A DNA stretch of 64,000 nt from an uncultured Clostridia bacterium (GCA_947627455.1 CANQWC010000010.1:1-64000); one strand, 5' to 3'. Positions 33,525 to 43,094 are shown, counted from the stretch's first letter. The notes: a model not told the origin generated them from the sequence alone. A program made the numbers and translations.

Positions 33525-33671
33525 AACGTTGAAGTCCAAACCAAATGCGGCCGAGCATACTCTTTTAAAAGCGTAAGCGAAACGCAGGAGGGGGAGCGAA
33601 AACAATCCGGTGAATTGTTTTCGCGTGGGGAAACCCTCGTCGGGGGTTTCCCCGTGCCGCCGAGCTTGCGA

Positions 33672-34000
33672 GGCGGCCTATGCGGAGGGGGTTCGGGGGA
33701 ACCTGCAGGGTGCCCCCGATACTAAAGCAGAAAGGGTGCGGGGAAACCTGCAAGGTGCCCCTGACACTAAAATTGTGTGGCCTTGTTCGCTTTGCTACCC
33801 CTTTTACCTTCTTCGCTCGGCGGCCTATGCGGAGGGGGTTCGGGGGAACCTGCAGGGTGCCCCCGATACTAAAGCAGAAAGGGTTCGGGGGAACCTGCAA
33901 GGTGCCCCCGACGCTAAAATTGTGTGAACTTGTCCACCCCTTTTACCTTCTTCGCTCGGTAGTGCGGAGGGGGCGTGGGGGAACCCGCAGGGTGCCCCCG
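33672..34000 (+). repeat. R3 tandem array, period ~147 bp
   Basis: Two nearly identical blocks (33672-33818 and 33819-33965) and a third partial one. Each block has two palindromic units of core GGGGAACCTGCAGGGTGCCCC (units at 33695-33717, 33739-33761, 33842-33864, 33887-33909, 33977-33999), separated by GATACTAAAGCAGAAAGGG and ending CCCCTTTTACCTTCTTCGCTC. GC-rich and palindromic. Repeated peptides encoded by chance across it are not real genes. Confidence 0.85.
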
Positions 34001-34116
34001 CCTCTCACTTATATAACTCAACGGTCTTACCCCGCCTTTTCGCTTTCATTTTCGCTCATAGTGTGCTCACCCAACTTCCCCGTTCTCCCTCTCTCTGCCC
34101 CATCAGGAGGCTTTTT

Positions 34117-34710
34117 ATGAAAAAATTAACCATCTCAATCTTTCTCTCCCTGCTTCTTTGCGCGGTTCTGAGCGTTCTTTCCAACGCCGCCGAGGTCGAA
34201 AAAATGACCGACAAGGTGATACGTCTCCACGTCATCGCGAACTCCGACTCCGAGGCCGACCAGGCCTTAAAGCTCAAGGTTCGCGACAGCATTCTCGCCG
34301 CGGTTTCCGATGCCGTCGCCGACTGCGATTCAAAGGATGAAGCCCTCGAGCGCATATCCGCCAACATTTCCGAGATAAAATCCGCCGCCGAGCAGACCGT
34401 TTCCGCGAGCGGCGAACCCTGCCCGCTGAGCTGCACCCTCGGCCGCGAGACGTTCGACCGCCGCACATATGACGATTTCGAGCTCCCCGCGGGCGAGTAC
34501 GACTCACTGATAATAAGGCTCGGGGCGGGCGAGGGCAAAAACTGGTGGTGCGTTTGCTACCCCTCACTATGCCTCGGTGCGGCCGTTTCGGTCGATGACT
34601 GTCCTGTTTTTTGCGATGGCGAGCTCCGCATTCTCAAAGAGCCCGAAAAGGCCCGCTACAAGCTCTGGTGCTTCGAGCTCATCAGAAAAATCGGAAAATT
34701 TCTCAAATGA
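34117..34710 (+). CDS. spoIIR: Stage II sporulation protein R
   Basis: 197 residues from ATG 34117 behind AGGAGG; the longer ORF start at 34063 has no site. Signal peptide (residues 1-25, KKLTISIFLSLLLCAVLSVL). The SpoIIR core follows: DKVIRLHVIANSDSEADQALKLKVRD, a spacer helix, and the C-terminal GEGKNWWCVCYPSLCL. Secreted from the forespore into the intermembrane space, it triggers SpoIIGA to process pro-sigma-E. It shows the host is a spore-former. GAGTCC/GGACTC (34709-34728) after the stop could be a weak terminator. Confidence 0.92.
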   Translation: MKKLTISIFLSLLLCAVLSVLSNAAEVEKMTDKVIRLHVIANSDSEADQALKLKVRDSILAAVSDAVADCDSKDEALERISANISEIKSAAEQTVSASGEPCPLSCTLGRETFDRRTYDDFELPAGEYDSLIIRLGAGEGKNWWCVCYPSLCLGAAVSVDDCPVFCDGELRILKEPEKARYKLWCFELIRKIGKFLK

Positions 34711-34753
34711 GTCCGTTTTTTTGGACTCCGTGAGGAAAAGGCCCGAAAACGGT

Positions 34754-34782
34754 TTGACATCTTTAAAAACGTATGGTAAGAT
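34754..34782 (+). promoter_or_regulatory. Sigma-A promoter for addBA
   Basis: TTGACA (34754-34759), a 17-bp spacer, TAAGAT (34777-34782), 20 bp before the addB ATG. Confidence 0.82.
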
Positions 34783-34801
34783 TAAATTAGGGGGTGAGCG
34801 A

Positions 34802-37800
34802 ATGCTCAGGCTGTATTTCGGCGAGAATCAGGGCGAAAAGCTCCGCGTCTGCGCCGAAGAAATGAAGAAGCTTTTGTCGGTCGGCAAGCGCGTTTTAGCG
34901 ATAGTGCCCGACCAGTTTTCCTTTGCGTATGACAAGGCGCTCTACCGCGAGCTCGGCCCGAAGGCGTTCAACTCGGTCACTGTCCTGAGCTTCAAACGTC
35001 TCTCCGAGGCGCTCATCGGCAAATTCGGCGCCCCCGACGGCACGCTCGTCACCCCTAACGACCGCATGATAATTCTCTGGCTCGCGCTGAAAAACGTCCG
35101 CGCCGAAAAGTCCCTGCGAATTCTTTCTCGATCTGTTGAAAAGCCCGCTTTTTGCGAGGACATGTCCGAGCTCTTCGACTCATTCGGCAGGGGAGGCGTG
35201 ACGGTTGAGGCGCTTAAAAAGGCTTCCGATGCTCTTTCTGGCACCCTTGGCGACAAGCTTTCCGATGTCGCCGAAATTTATTCCGAATACATATCTTTGA
35301 TGCATAAGCGTTCACTTCGCGATGAAAGCTCCGAAATTTCCGAGGGTGCGAAGATAGCGGCTGAAAATTCCGTCTTCCGAGGCGCCGATATCTACGTCGA
35401 CCGCTTCGACAGCTTCACTCAGGACGAGCTCATGCTTCTCAGCGCGATGACCCGCGACGCCGATTCGGTTACGGTCTGCATACCCGCGCCGAAAAGCTTT
35501 CCTCGGTCGGCGGTCTCGCCGTTTGCCCACTGCGCCGCCACCCAAAAGGCGCTCGTCGCCCTTGCCGAGCAGACCAACGCCCGCATTGAATTTTTATCCT
35601 GCGATCTCCCCAAAACTGCCGACAGGGTTCTTGCGGGCCTCGGCGACTGCCTCTTCGGCCGCCCGAAAGAAAAATTTCAAAGCTGCGAGAGCGTTTTTTC
35701 TGTCCGCGCCGATACCGTCCATGAAGAATCCGAATATGTCGCCGCGAAGATCCGCGAGCTCGTCACGAAAGAGGGTTACGGCTTCAACGACATCGCGGTC
35801 ATAACCCATGATATCGAGGGCTACTCGGGCCCTCTTTCCGCCGCGTTTTCGCGCTACGGCATCGAGGCTTTCATCGACCGCCCCGAGCCCGCCTCGGGCA
35901 TGTCTTTGGTGCTTTTTGCGCTTGATGCCGTCGAAGCCGCGGCCACCCGCGCCCCCGACACCGACAAAATTCTCCGCTATATCCGCTCGCCGTTTTCGTC
36001 GCTCGATACCGAGGAAGTCTCGCTCCTCTGGGATTACAGCGTCCGCTGGAACGTCGACAAGGAGATGTGGAAGAGCGATTTTACCGCCCGCACGAGTGAA
36101 GACCTCGCCGCCGTGAATTCCGCGAGAAAAAAGGCTGTCGAGCCGCTTTTGAGGCTTCACGAGGCCGCAAAGTCCGCGACGGCGAAGCAGACCGCATCCG
36201 CTTTCTGCGAATTTCTCAAAGAAACCGACGCCGCCAAGCGCGCCTACGATGTCATCGAGGACTGCGCCGACCCCGATTTAAAGCTTGTCACCGCGAGGCT
36301 CTTCAAACAGCTCTGGAACGCGGTGATGTCCGCGGTCTCCTCGATTTACCTGATTGCGGGCGATGAAAAAATGTCGCTGCGAGCTTTCGGCGATCTTTTG
36401 CGGCTGATACTTTCGCGAAGCTCTGTCTCGAACCCGCCTCAGAAGCTTGAAAGCGTCACTGTCGCCGATGTCGGCCGCTCGGTGATAGCCGCCCCGAAGG
36501 TCGCGTTCGTCGTCTGCCTTGCCGATGGGGTTTTCCCTGCCGATGTCAAAAAAACGGGCCTCTTTTCGGGCCGAGACATCGCCGCCTTGAATTCTCTCGG
36601 CCTCAGATTTGACATAACCCCCGAGGCCCGCCTCTGCTCCGAGCGCTTCGACTGCCACAAGGCTCTGACTGCCCCGACCGAGCGCCTTTACCTGAGCTTT
36701 TCGGGCGCCGATTTAAAGGGCCGAGAGCTTCGCCCGTCGCGATTTTTGGCCTCGATCCGCGACTACTGCGGTGTAAAAACCGTCTCCGCGAACTCCTTCG
36801 GCCCGAGGCTTTACTGCTCGACCCCTGCCGCCGCCTATTACAACAGCGCCGTCAGCGAGTCGATGACCCCGACAGAAAAATCCTCCGTTTCCGCCGCGCT
36901 GATGACCCTGCCCGAGTACCGCGAAAAGATTTCAAGAAATTCCCAAGGCTCAAGCGGTCTCCATCATCTCAGCCCCGATATTTCGCGCAAGCTTTTTGCC
37001 GAACGCGACATCAACGTGACCGCTTCAAGAATTGACGTATACAACAGATGCAACTTTGAATACTTCTGCAAATTCGGCCTTAAGTTAGAGCCGATAAAGC
37101 CTCTCGAGGTCGACCCCGCGAACAGGGGAACGGTAATGCACTTTCTTTTCGAGAGCGTTCTCGAATATTTCGGCGACAACTTTTCCGAAGCCGACACCGC
37201 CGAAATTTCAGCGCTTGTCGAAAAGCTTCTTGATGAATACTCCGAAACCAACCTCGGCGGAGATTTCGGAAAAAGTGCAAAGTTTTCCGCCGATTACAGG
37301 CGGCTCGGCGGCGCCGCTCTCGAAATTCTTCTCAATATGAGAGAGGAATTCCGACTTTCCAAGTTCCGCCCCGTGAGGTTTGAGTACGACCTCTCAAAAG
37401 AAAACGGCGAAAGCGTTCTATCGGTGCCGCTCGGCCGAGGGCTTCGCCTGAATATCCGAGGAATCGTCGACAGGGTCGACACCTACACCGCCCCTGACGG
37501 CAAGAGATATCTTCGGGTGATCGACTACAAAACGGGCAGCAAAAAATTTTGCTTTGAGGACATATACAACGGGCTGAACCTCCAGCTCCTGCTCTACATA
37601 CTTGCCCTGACTGAGGGAACCGACGCCGACTTCAAGGACTGCGTCCCCGCGGGGATACTGTATATGCACGCGGGTTTTCCCGAGTGCCGCGAAAACTTTG
37701 ACCCCCTCGGCGAGGGTTCAAAGAACAGGCTCAAAAGAATCGCCGAACAGCTGCGCCGCGACGGCCTTATTGTCGACATCGGCGATTCGGTCCTCGCGAT

Positions 37801-38122
37801 GGACGAAAGCGTCAGCGGTGATTATGTCCCCGTGACGCTTAAAAAAGACGGCTCCTATTCCTCCCGCTCCGAGGTCATCAGCGAAAAGAGCTTCAGGCTT
37901 TTAGAAGATTTTGCCAAGCGAAGCGCCATACGTTTTGCCGACGGTCTTTTGAGCGGAAAAATCGAAGCCGCCCCGATAGGCGACGACCCCGAGCATCTTC
38001 GGTGCGCCTATTGTGATTATTATTCTGTCTGCGACAGAAGAAAGTACATGATGAGAATTATCGACAGGGCCGACGGCGACAAGCTCAGGCTCGAGATAGC
38101 GGGAGGCGACAGCGATGTATAA
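34802..38122 (+). CDS. addB: ATP-dependent nuclease subunit B
   Basis: 1106 residues from ATG 34802 behind GGGGGTGAG, just after the promoter; the ORF running back to 34577 is chance. UvrD-like N-terminal folds without an intact Walker A: where family members carry GRAGSGKS the sequence reads FGENQGEK. The C-terminal RecB-type nuclease has DYKTGSKKF (near residue 900) and the iron-sulfur cysteines: one in YNRCNFEYFC and the C-x2-C-x5-C set CAYCDYYSVC. With AddA it resects double-strand breaks. Its end overlaps addA by 8 bp. Confidence 0.9.
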   Translation: MLRLYFGENQGEKLRVCAEEMKKLLSVGKRVLAIVPDQFSFAYDKALYRELGPKAFNSVTVLSFKRLSEALIGKFGAPDGTLVTPNDRMIILWLALKNVRAEKSLRILSRSVEKPAFCEDMSELFDSFGRGGVTVEALKKASDALSGTLGDKLSDVAEIYSEYISLMHKRSLRDESSEISEGAKIAAENSVFRGADIYVDRFDSFTQDELMLLSAMTRDADSVTVCIPAPKSFPRSAVSPFAHCAATQKALVALAEQTNARIEFLSCDLPKTADRVLAGLGDCLFGRPKEKFQSCESVFSVRADTVHEESEYVAAKIRELVTKEGYGFNDIAVITHDIEGYSGPLSAAFSRYGIEAFIDRPEPASGMSLVLFALDAVEAAATRAPDTDKILRYIRSPFSSLDTEEVSLLWDYSVRWNVDKEMWKSDFTARTSEDLAAVNSARKKAVEPLLRLHEAAKSATAKQTASAFCEFLKETDAAKRAYDVIEDCADPDLKLVTARLFKQLWNAVMSAVSSIYLIAGDEKMSLRAFGDLLRLILSRSSVSNPPQKLESVTVADVGRSVIAAPKVAFVVCLADGVFPADVKKTGLFSGRDIAALNSLGLRFDITPEARLCSERFDCHKALTAPTERLYLSFSGADLKGRELRPSRFLASIRDYCGVKTVSANSFGPRLYCSTPAAAYYNSAVSESMTPTEKSSVSAALMTLPEYREKISRNSQGSSGLHHLSPDISRKLFAERDINVTASRIDVYNRCNFEYFCKFGLKLEPIKPLEVDPANRGTVMHFLFESVLEYFGDNFSEADTAEISALVEKLLDEYSETNLGGDFGKSAKFSADYRRLGGAALEILLNMREEFRLSKFRPVRFEYDLSKENGESVLSVPLGRGLRLNIRGIVDRVDTYTAPDGKRYLRVIDYKTGSKKFCFEDIYNGLNLQLLLYILALTEGTDADFKDCVPAGILYMHAGFPECRENFDPLGEGSKNRLKRIAEQLRRDGLIVDIGDSVLAMDESVSGDYVPVTLKKDGSYSSRSEVISEKSFRLLEDFAKRSAIRFADGLLSGKIEAAPIGDDPEHLRCAYCDYYSVCDRRKYMMRIIDRADGDKLRLEIAGGDSDV

Positions 38123-41100
38123 CTGGACCGACGAACAGCTTGAAGCTATAAACACCGTCGGTGCTCCGATAATCGTCTCCGCCGCCGCTGGAAGCGGAAA
38201 AACCGCCGTTCTTGTCGAGCGCACCGTCAGGCTTCTCTGCGATGAAAAACTCGCCGTTCCTGCCGATGCTCTTCTTGCGGTAACGTTCACCAACGATGCC
38301 GCCGCCCAGATGTCGCGAAAGCTCACCCAAGAGATAGATCTTCGCGCTGCTTCAGAGCCCGACAACGATTGGATACAGCGTCAGCAGGCGCTATTAAGGC
38401 TCGCCGAGATAACCACAATCAACGCCTTTTGTTATAACATCGTCAAGGACAACCTCTCCGAGACCGACTTTCAGAGCGGCGTGCGAATCCTCGAAGAAAA
38501 CGAGGCCGCGATGCTCACCGACCGCGCCCTTACAACGGTTTTAGAACGTGAATATGCCGAACGCCCAGCCGAGACCGAGGAGCTCATCTCCCTGTTCTGC
38601 CGCGAAAACGACGCCAACCTCCGCCGAATGATACTTCAAATTTACGGCTTCTTAAGGTCGCTTCCCTTTTCCGAGCATTGGATCAGAACCACCCTGAAAA
38701 GGCTTCGCGACGGCGCCGCCTCGGCCGAGCTTTTAAGCGACCTCGACGAATCTTCAAACGAGCTTGTCGGCCTGATTTTAAGCGCGATTTCCCGCCTGCG
38801 TGCTGTCTGCGAGGCGCTTGAATACCACTCGGCAGCCCGTGAAATTCTTCTCTTTAACTGCGATGTCGCCGAAGCCGCCGCCGAAACTGTCAGAATCTGC
38901 AAGCGCGAAGAAATCGCCCCGCTATGCAAAAACCTCGTCTGGAAGCCCCTCACGGGCGCGCGTCAGACCAAGTCGGAGCGTCAAAGCGCGTCAGAGCTTG
39001 AGGCGGGGCTCTATGAATCCGCCAAAAACTGTTACAGCCATCTCAAAGACCTTTTTGAAGAGCTCGCCGACAGCGGCTGCTATACCGAAGAAACCGTCGC
39101 CGAGGACGCCGAAAAGGTCGCCGATTATTTTGAAAAGCTGGTGCGAATCTGCCGCCTTCTTGAGGAGGAGACCCACCGAATGAGGGTCGAGCGCAACGCC
39201 GTCGATTTTGCCGACACCGAGCTTATGACCGTCTCTCTGCTCACGGCCTGCGACGAAAACGGCGTCGTGAGAAGAACCCCGCTCGCCGAAGAAATCGTTG
39301 CCTCGAAGCGCTATAAGGTCATTCTCATCGACGAATTTCAGGACGTCAACAACCTCCAGGAGGTCATTTTCAAGGCGATATCCGACACCGACGACCTCTC
39401 GCGGATAGGTAAAAACGTCTTTGTCGTCGGCGATGTCAAACAGGCCATCTACCGCTTCCGCCAGGCCAACCCGAGAATATTCATGCGCACCCGAGCCCTC
39501 GGAAAATCGCCCGAAAGCCCCGTGCGCGAGCTTTTGCTGAGAAAGAATTTCAGAAGCCGACAGAGCATTCTCTCCTTCTGCAACTATGTTTTCGGCGCGC
39601 TGATGTCGGACCGAATGGGCGAGACCGACTATACCGACGAAGAAGCGCTCGTCTGCGGCTCTGATTTCGGCAGCGCCGACAGCCCCGTTGAGGTCATCGT
39701 CTATGATTCCGACTGCGACGACACCGTCCTTGACATCGAGTTCACCGCCGCCGCAAGAAAGATAAGGCAGTTAATCGACCTCGGCGCTGAGGTCAAAGAC
39801 GGCGACACATACAGGCCCTGCCGCCCGTCCGATTTCTGCGTGCTCACAAGAAACAACATCGACGGCTCAAAGATCGCCCCGATATTTGAAAAAGAGGGCC
39901 TTAAAATTCTCTCGAGCGACACCTCGGGCTATCTTCGCTCGCGAGAAATTTCGGTGCTTTTGAACCTTTTGGCCGCGATATCAAACCCGATGCAGGACAT
40001 TCCGCTCGCCTCGGTGATGCTCTCGCCGATAATGGGCTTTTCCGATGATGACGTCGCCAACCTGCGCATTTTAAGCCGCGAAAGTAAACTCTATAAAATA
40101 ATTCTCGGGGTCGCAAACGGCGATTATTCCGCCCCCGAGCTGCTAAAAGAAAAGTGCACGGCTGCGGTCGGGCTATTAAAAAAGCTGTCTGTCCTCGCCT
40201 CGGGAAGTACCCTCACGCGGCTCATTCGGCAGATCTACGACCTCACCGACATTTTCGCGCTCGCCTCTTCTTATGAAGACGGCGCTCAGAAGTGCGCGAA
40301 CCTTTATCTTCTGCTCGAATACGCCCGAAGCTATGAGCAGTCGTCGCCCGACGGCGTCGCGGGATTTTTAAGGTATATTGACTACATATCTTCAAGCGGC
40401 GGCGACTTTGAACAGGCGCTCACCGTCACCGAATCGGCCGAAGCCGTCGTGATAAAAACTGTTCATCGCTCAAAGGGTCTTGAATACCCGTTTGTATTCC
40501 TGCTCCAGACCGAAAAGCGCTTCAACCTCAGCGACATTTCGCGAAACGTTCAGCTCAGCGAGGAGAGGGGAGTCGGCCTCAGCTTTTTGGACTATGAGAC
40601 CCTCACAAAGCGCCCGACGGCATTCTGGGAGCAGGTCAGAAACGACGCTAAATCAAAGCTTCTTTCCGAGGAGCTTCGGCTTTTATATGTTGCGATGACA
40701 AGGGCAAAGGAGCGGCTCTTTATTCTTCTTGATATCGGCGAAAGCGCGATAAAGCGGGCTGTAAAGTTTTCTTATGAGATCGACGGCTATCGGGTCGCGC
40801 CCGCGGTGGCTCAGAAGGCCGTATGCACCGCCGACTGGCTCATGATGGCGCTGATGAAGCACCCGAATTTCGAGGCTTTGCGCTCGAAGCTTGACGCGGG
40901 CACATACTGCGACTCTGAGAACCTTCCGCCGCTCAAAGTAAGCGCCATGCCCGAATCGGTTTATCACGAAGAAGCCGCTGCGCCGAGCGTTGAAGCCGCC
41001 GATATTTCCCTCGCCGACGACCTTGTTAAAAGCTTTTCGGTGAGCACCTCGTGGCGGCTTACCGAGAACGAGGCAAAGCTGACCGTCTCGGAGATTGTAA

Positions 41101-41675
41101 AGGACGACGCCCTTACATTCTTCCCGCGGGTGCCGAGCCTCGACGAATCGCTTGAAGAATTCACCGCCGCGCAAAAGGGCACCATCACCCACAAATTCAT
41201 GCAGTTCTGCGACCTCTCCCTCGCGATGGCCGACCTCGACAGGGAGATAAAGAGGCTTGTGTCGCTGAACATTCTCACAAGTCGAGAGGCCGAAGCGGTC
41301 AACCGAGAGAGCGTGCTTCGGTTCTTTGAGAGCGACATCTGCCGAAGAATGAAGCAGAGCCCGAATGTTCTTCGCGAGAAGAGGTTTATCGTTCGGTTCG
41401 ACGACATTTCGGTCGATAAGATGCTTGAAGATATCTACAAGGGCACCGACGGAATGCTTCAGGGCGTGGCCGACTGCCTTTTCGAGGAGGAGGACGGCTT
41501 TGTCCTCGTCGACTATAAGACCGACAGGGTGAGCTCGCTTTCCGAGCTCTCGGAGAGATATTCGGGGCAGCTTGAGCTTTATAAGGCGGCGTTTGATGTT
41601 CTTCTTGACAAGCCCGTAAAATCAAGCTATATCTATTCGTTCAGGCTCGGCGAGGGGATAGAGGTCGGGCTTTGA
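38115..41675 (+). CDS. addA: ATP-dependent helicase/nuclease subunit A
   Basis: 1186 residues. UvrD/Rep helicase: Walker A VSAAAGSGKTAVLVERT (about residues 17-33), Walker B VILIDEFQDVNNLQ, motif III VFVVGDVKQAIYRFRQANP and motif VI LRLLYVAMTRAKERL. C-terminal PD-(D/E)xK nuclease with GTITHKFMQF and DYKTDRVSSL. It is the engine and one nuclease of the AddAB complex for recombinational repair. No RecBCD genes are seen. The next promoter starts 20 bp after its stop. Confidence 0.95.
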   Translation: MYNWTDEQLEAINTVGAPIIVSAAAGSGKTAVLVERTVRLLCDEKLAVPADALLAVTFTNDAAAQMSRKLTQEIDLRAASEPDNDWIQRQQALLRLAEITTINAFCYNIVKDNLSETDFQSGVRILEENEAAMLTDRALTTVLEREYAERPAETEELISLFCRENDANLRRMILQIYGFLRSLPFSEHWIRTTLKRLRDGAASAELLSDLDESSNELVGLILSAISRLRAVCEALEYHSAAREILLFNCDVAEAAAETVRICKREEIAPLCKNLVWKPLTGARQTKSERQSASELEAGLYESAKNCYSHLKDLFEELADSGCYTEETVAEDAEKVADYFEKLVRICRLLEEETHRMRVERNAVDFADTELMTVSLLTACDENGVVRRTPLAEEIVASKRYKVILIDEFQDVNNLQEVIFKAISDTDDLSRIGKNVFVVGDVKQAIYRFRQANPRIFMRTRALGKSPESPVRELLLRKNFRSRQSILSFCNYVFGALMSDRMGETDYTDEEALVCGSDFGSADSPVEVIVYDSDCDDTVLDIEFTAAARKIRQLIDLGAEVKDGDTYRPCRPSDFCVLTRNNIDGSKIAPIFEKEGLKILSSDTSGYLRSREISVLLNLLAAISNPMQDIPLASVMLSPIMGFSDDDVANLRILSRESKLYKIILGVANGDYSAPELLKEKCTAAVGLLKKLSVLASGSTLTRLIRQIYDLTDIFALASSYEDGAQKCANLYLLLEYARSYEQSSPDGVAGFLRYIDYISSSGGDFEQALTVTESAEAVVIKTVHRSKGLEYPFVFLLQTEKRFNLSDISRNVQLSEERGVGLSFLDYETLTKRPTAFWEQVRNDAKSKLLSEELRLLYVAMTRAKERLFILLDIGESAIKRAVKFSYEIDGYRVAPAVAQKAVCTADWLMMALMKHPNFEALRSKLDAGTYCDSENLPPLKVSAMPESVYHEEAAAPSVEAADISLADDLVKSFSVSTSWRLTENEAKLTVSEIVKDDALTFFPRVPSLDESLEEFTAAQKGTITHKFMQFCDLSLAMADLDREIKRLVSLNILTSREAEAVNRESVLRFFESDICRRMKQSPNVLREKRFIVRFDDISVDKMLEDIYKGTDGMLQGVADCLFEEEDGFVLVDYKTDRVSSLSELSERYSGQLELYKAAFDVLLDKPVKSSYIYSFRLGEGIEVGL

Positions 41676-41694
41676 AAAAAATTTTAAAAACCCC

Positions 41695-41723
41695 TTGACA
41701 AAATCGAAAAGCGGGTATATAAT
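41695..41723 (+). promoter_or_regulatory. Perfect-consensus promoter for infC-rpmI-rplT
   Basis: TTGACA (41695-41700), a 17-bp spacer, TATAAT (41718-41723). Confidence 0.92.
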
Positions 41724-41734
41724 ACTCGGGTAAA

Positions 41735-41867
41735 GAAAGCAGAAGCGTTCGCGTTCTCACCTCAAGCGCATTAGTGAAGAGGTCGATAGTTTAAAGTCAC
41801 GGCGGGGTTTACCCTATGTGTTTTTGAGCGCGGCGGTTTGCTTGCGCTCTTTATTTATTCTATTTTT
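41735..41867 (+). ncRNA. infC-operon leader (L20-type autoregulatory leader) with attenuator
   Basis: About 135 nt between the promoter and the ribosome site. It contains AGAAGCGTTCGCGTTCTCACC near 41740-41762, a midsection able to pair, and GAGCGC (41826-41831)/GCGCTC (41844-41849) followed by a T-rich run (TTTATTTATTCTATTTTT), which looks like an intrinsic terminator ahead of infC. In Firmicutes this operon is controlled by L20 binding its leader; the assignment here is by position and shape, not by a covariance match. Confidence 0.6.
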
Positions 41868-41881
41868 GGAGGTGTTGCGCC

Positions 41882-42403
41882 ATAGTCAGCATGGAGCACC
41901 AGATCAACGAAGAAATTCGCGATGCACAAGTCAGGGTCATCGACTCGGACGGAACTCAGCTCGGCATTATCTCCTCGAAAGAGGCGCTTGATATCGCCGT
42001 ATCAAAGGAATTGGACCTTGTTAAGATCGCACCCGCGGCAAACCCGCCTGTCTGCAAGATAATGGACTATGCAAAGTATTGCTTTGAGCAGCAGAAGCGC
42101 GAGAAAGAGGCAAGGAAGAACCAGAAAACGGTCGATATAAAAGAGGTCAAGATGACCTCGAAGATCGGCACAAACGACTTCAACACAAAGGTCAACCAAG
42201 CTGTTAAGTTCCTCAAGGGCGGCGACAAGGTTAAGGTGTCTGTCGGTCTCCAGCGGCGCAAGGGCGTTGCAATCCATTCCGAGATAAGCACCGATCTTCT
42301 TGAACAGTTCAAACAGGCCGTGGCCGAATACGCGGTTTTTGACAAGCCGAGCAAGATCGAGGGAAGAAACATAGTTTTGTTTATCTCACCCAAAAAGCAG
42401 TAA
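41882..42403 (+). CDS. infC: Translation initiation factor IF-3
   Basis: 173 residues. Start placed at ATA 41882: GGAGGTG (41868-41874) is 7 nt away, an ideal distance, while ATG 41891 is 16 nt away. The ATA start gives (M)VSMEHQINEEIRD, which aligns with the MISKDHQVNEEIRD beginning of clostridial IF3. IF3-N (ANPPVCKIMDYAKYCFEQQKREKEARKNQK) and IF3-C (KTVDIKEVKM... KVKVSVGLQRRKG) are complete. A non-standard start is a known self-control device of infC, since IF3 itself discriminates against such codons. Confidence 0.93.
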   Translation: MVSMEHQINEEIRDAQVRVIDSDGTQLGIISSKEALDIAVSKELDLVKIAPAANPPVCKIMDYAKYCFEQQKREKEARKNQKTVDIKEVKMTSKIGTNDFNTKVNQAVKFLKGGDKVKVSVGLQRRKGVAIHSEISTDLLEQFKQAVAEYAVFDKPSKIEGRNIVLFISPKKQ

Positions 42404-42425
42404 TAATTTTTAGGAGGATACAAAA

Positions 42426-42629
42426 ATGGCAAAAATCAAGGTTAAAACCCATTCGGGCTCAAAAAAGCGCTTTGCTTTTACGGGCACGGGCAAGGTAAAG
42501 TTCCAGCACGCCAACAAGAGACACCGCCTTGTCTCTAAAGATCACAAGGCAAAGAGACTCGCAAGAGGCACCGCTTACGCATCGAGCGCAAATATCGAGG
42601 CACTCAGAAAAACTATCCCTTACAAATAA
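42426..42629 (+). CDS. rpmI: 50S ribosomal protein L35
   Basis: 67 residues, very basic, beginning AKIKVKTHSGSKKRFAFTGTG, the standard L35 start. ATG 42426 follows AGGAGG. Middle gene of the conserved infC-rpmI-rplT operon; part of the large ribosomal subunit. Confidence 0.97.
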   Translation: MAKIKVKTHSGSKKRFAFTGTGKVKFQHANKRHRLVSKDHKAKRLARGTAYASSANIEALRKTIPYK

Positions 42630-42676
42630 TCACGGGTTGTAAGGTGAAAACATCAAATTAACGGAGGTATGAAATT

Positions 42677-43030
42677 ATGGCTCGTGTTAAGGGAGCAATG
42701 ATGACCCGCAAGAGAAGAAATAAGACTTTGAAGCTTGCAAAGGGTTACTGGGGTTCAAAATCAAAGCATTTCAAGATGGCTAAACAGGCCGTCATGAAAT
42801 CTGGCAACTACGCATATATCGGAAGAAAGCAGAAGAAGCGCGAATTCCGCCAGCTTTGGATCGCGAGAATTTCCGCGGCCGCAAAGATGAACGGAATCAA
42901 CTATTCCACTCTCATGAACGGCCTTAAAAAGGCGGGCATAACGCTCAACAGAAAGATGCTTTCCGAAATCGCTATCAACGACCCCGCAGGATTTACGGCA
43001 ATCGTCGAAAAAGCAAAGGCCGCTCTTTAA
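42677..43030 (+). CDS. rplT: 50S ribosomal protein L20
   Basis: 117 residues: [31 protein letters not shown] is the classic L20 N-terminus. It binds 23S rRNA early in assembly and, in Firmicutes, represses its own operon through the leader. ATG 42677 follows GGAGG. A terminator follows. Confidence 0.97.
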   Translation: MARVKGAMMTRKRRNKTLKLAKGYWGSKSKHFKMAKQAVMKSGNYAYIGRKQKKREFRQLWIARISAAAKMNGINYSTLMNGLKKAGITLNRKMLSEIAINDPAGFTAIVEKAKAAL

Positions 43031-43038
43031 TCGCGAAT

Positions 43039-43067
43039 AAAACACGCTCCCGCGCGGGCGTGTTTTC
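43039..43067 (+). terminator. Intrinsic terminator after rplT
   Basis: AAAACACG with CCCG against CGGG and CGTGTTTT (43039-43066), a 2-nt bulge in one arm, then T-rich. Confidence 0.78.
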
Positions 43068-43094
43068 TCATTATCGGACAATCGGGGGAATAAA

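Noticed and set aside
33610..33927. ORF encoding repeated GVRGNLQGAPDTK peptides
   Set aside because: It is the translation of the R3 tandem palindromes. Other frames over the same DNA are equally open and there is no ribosome site.
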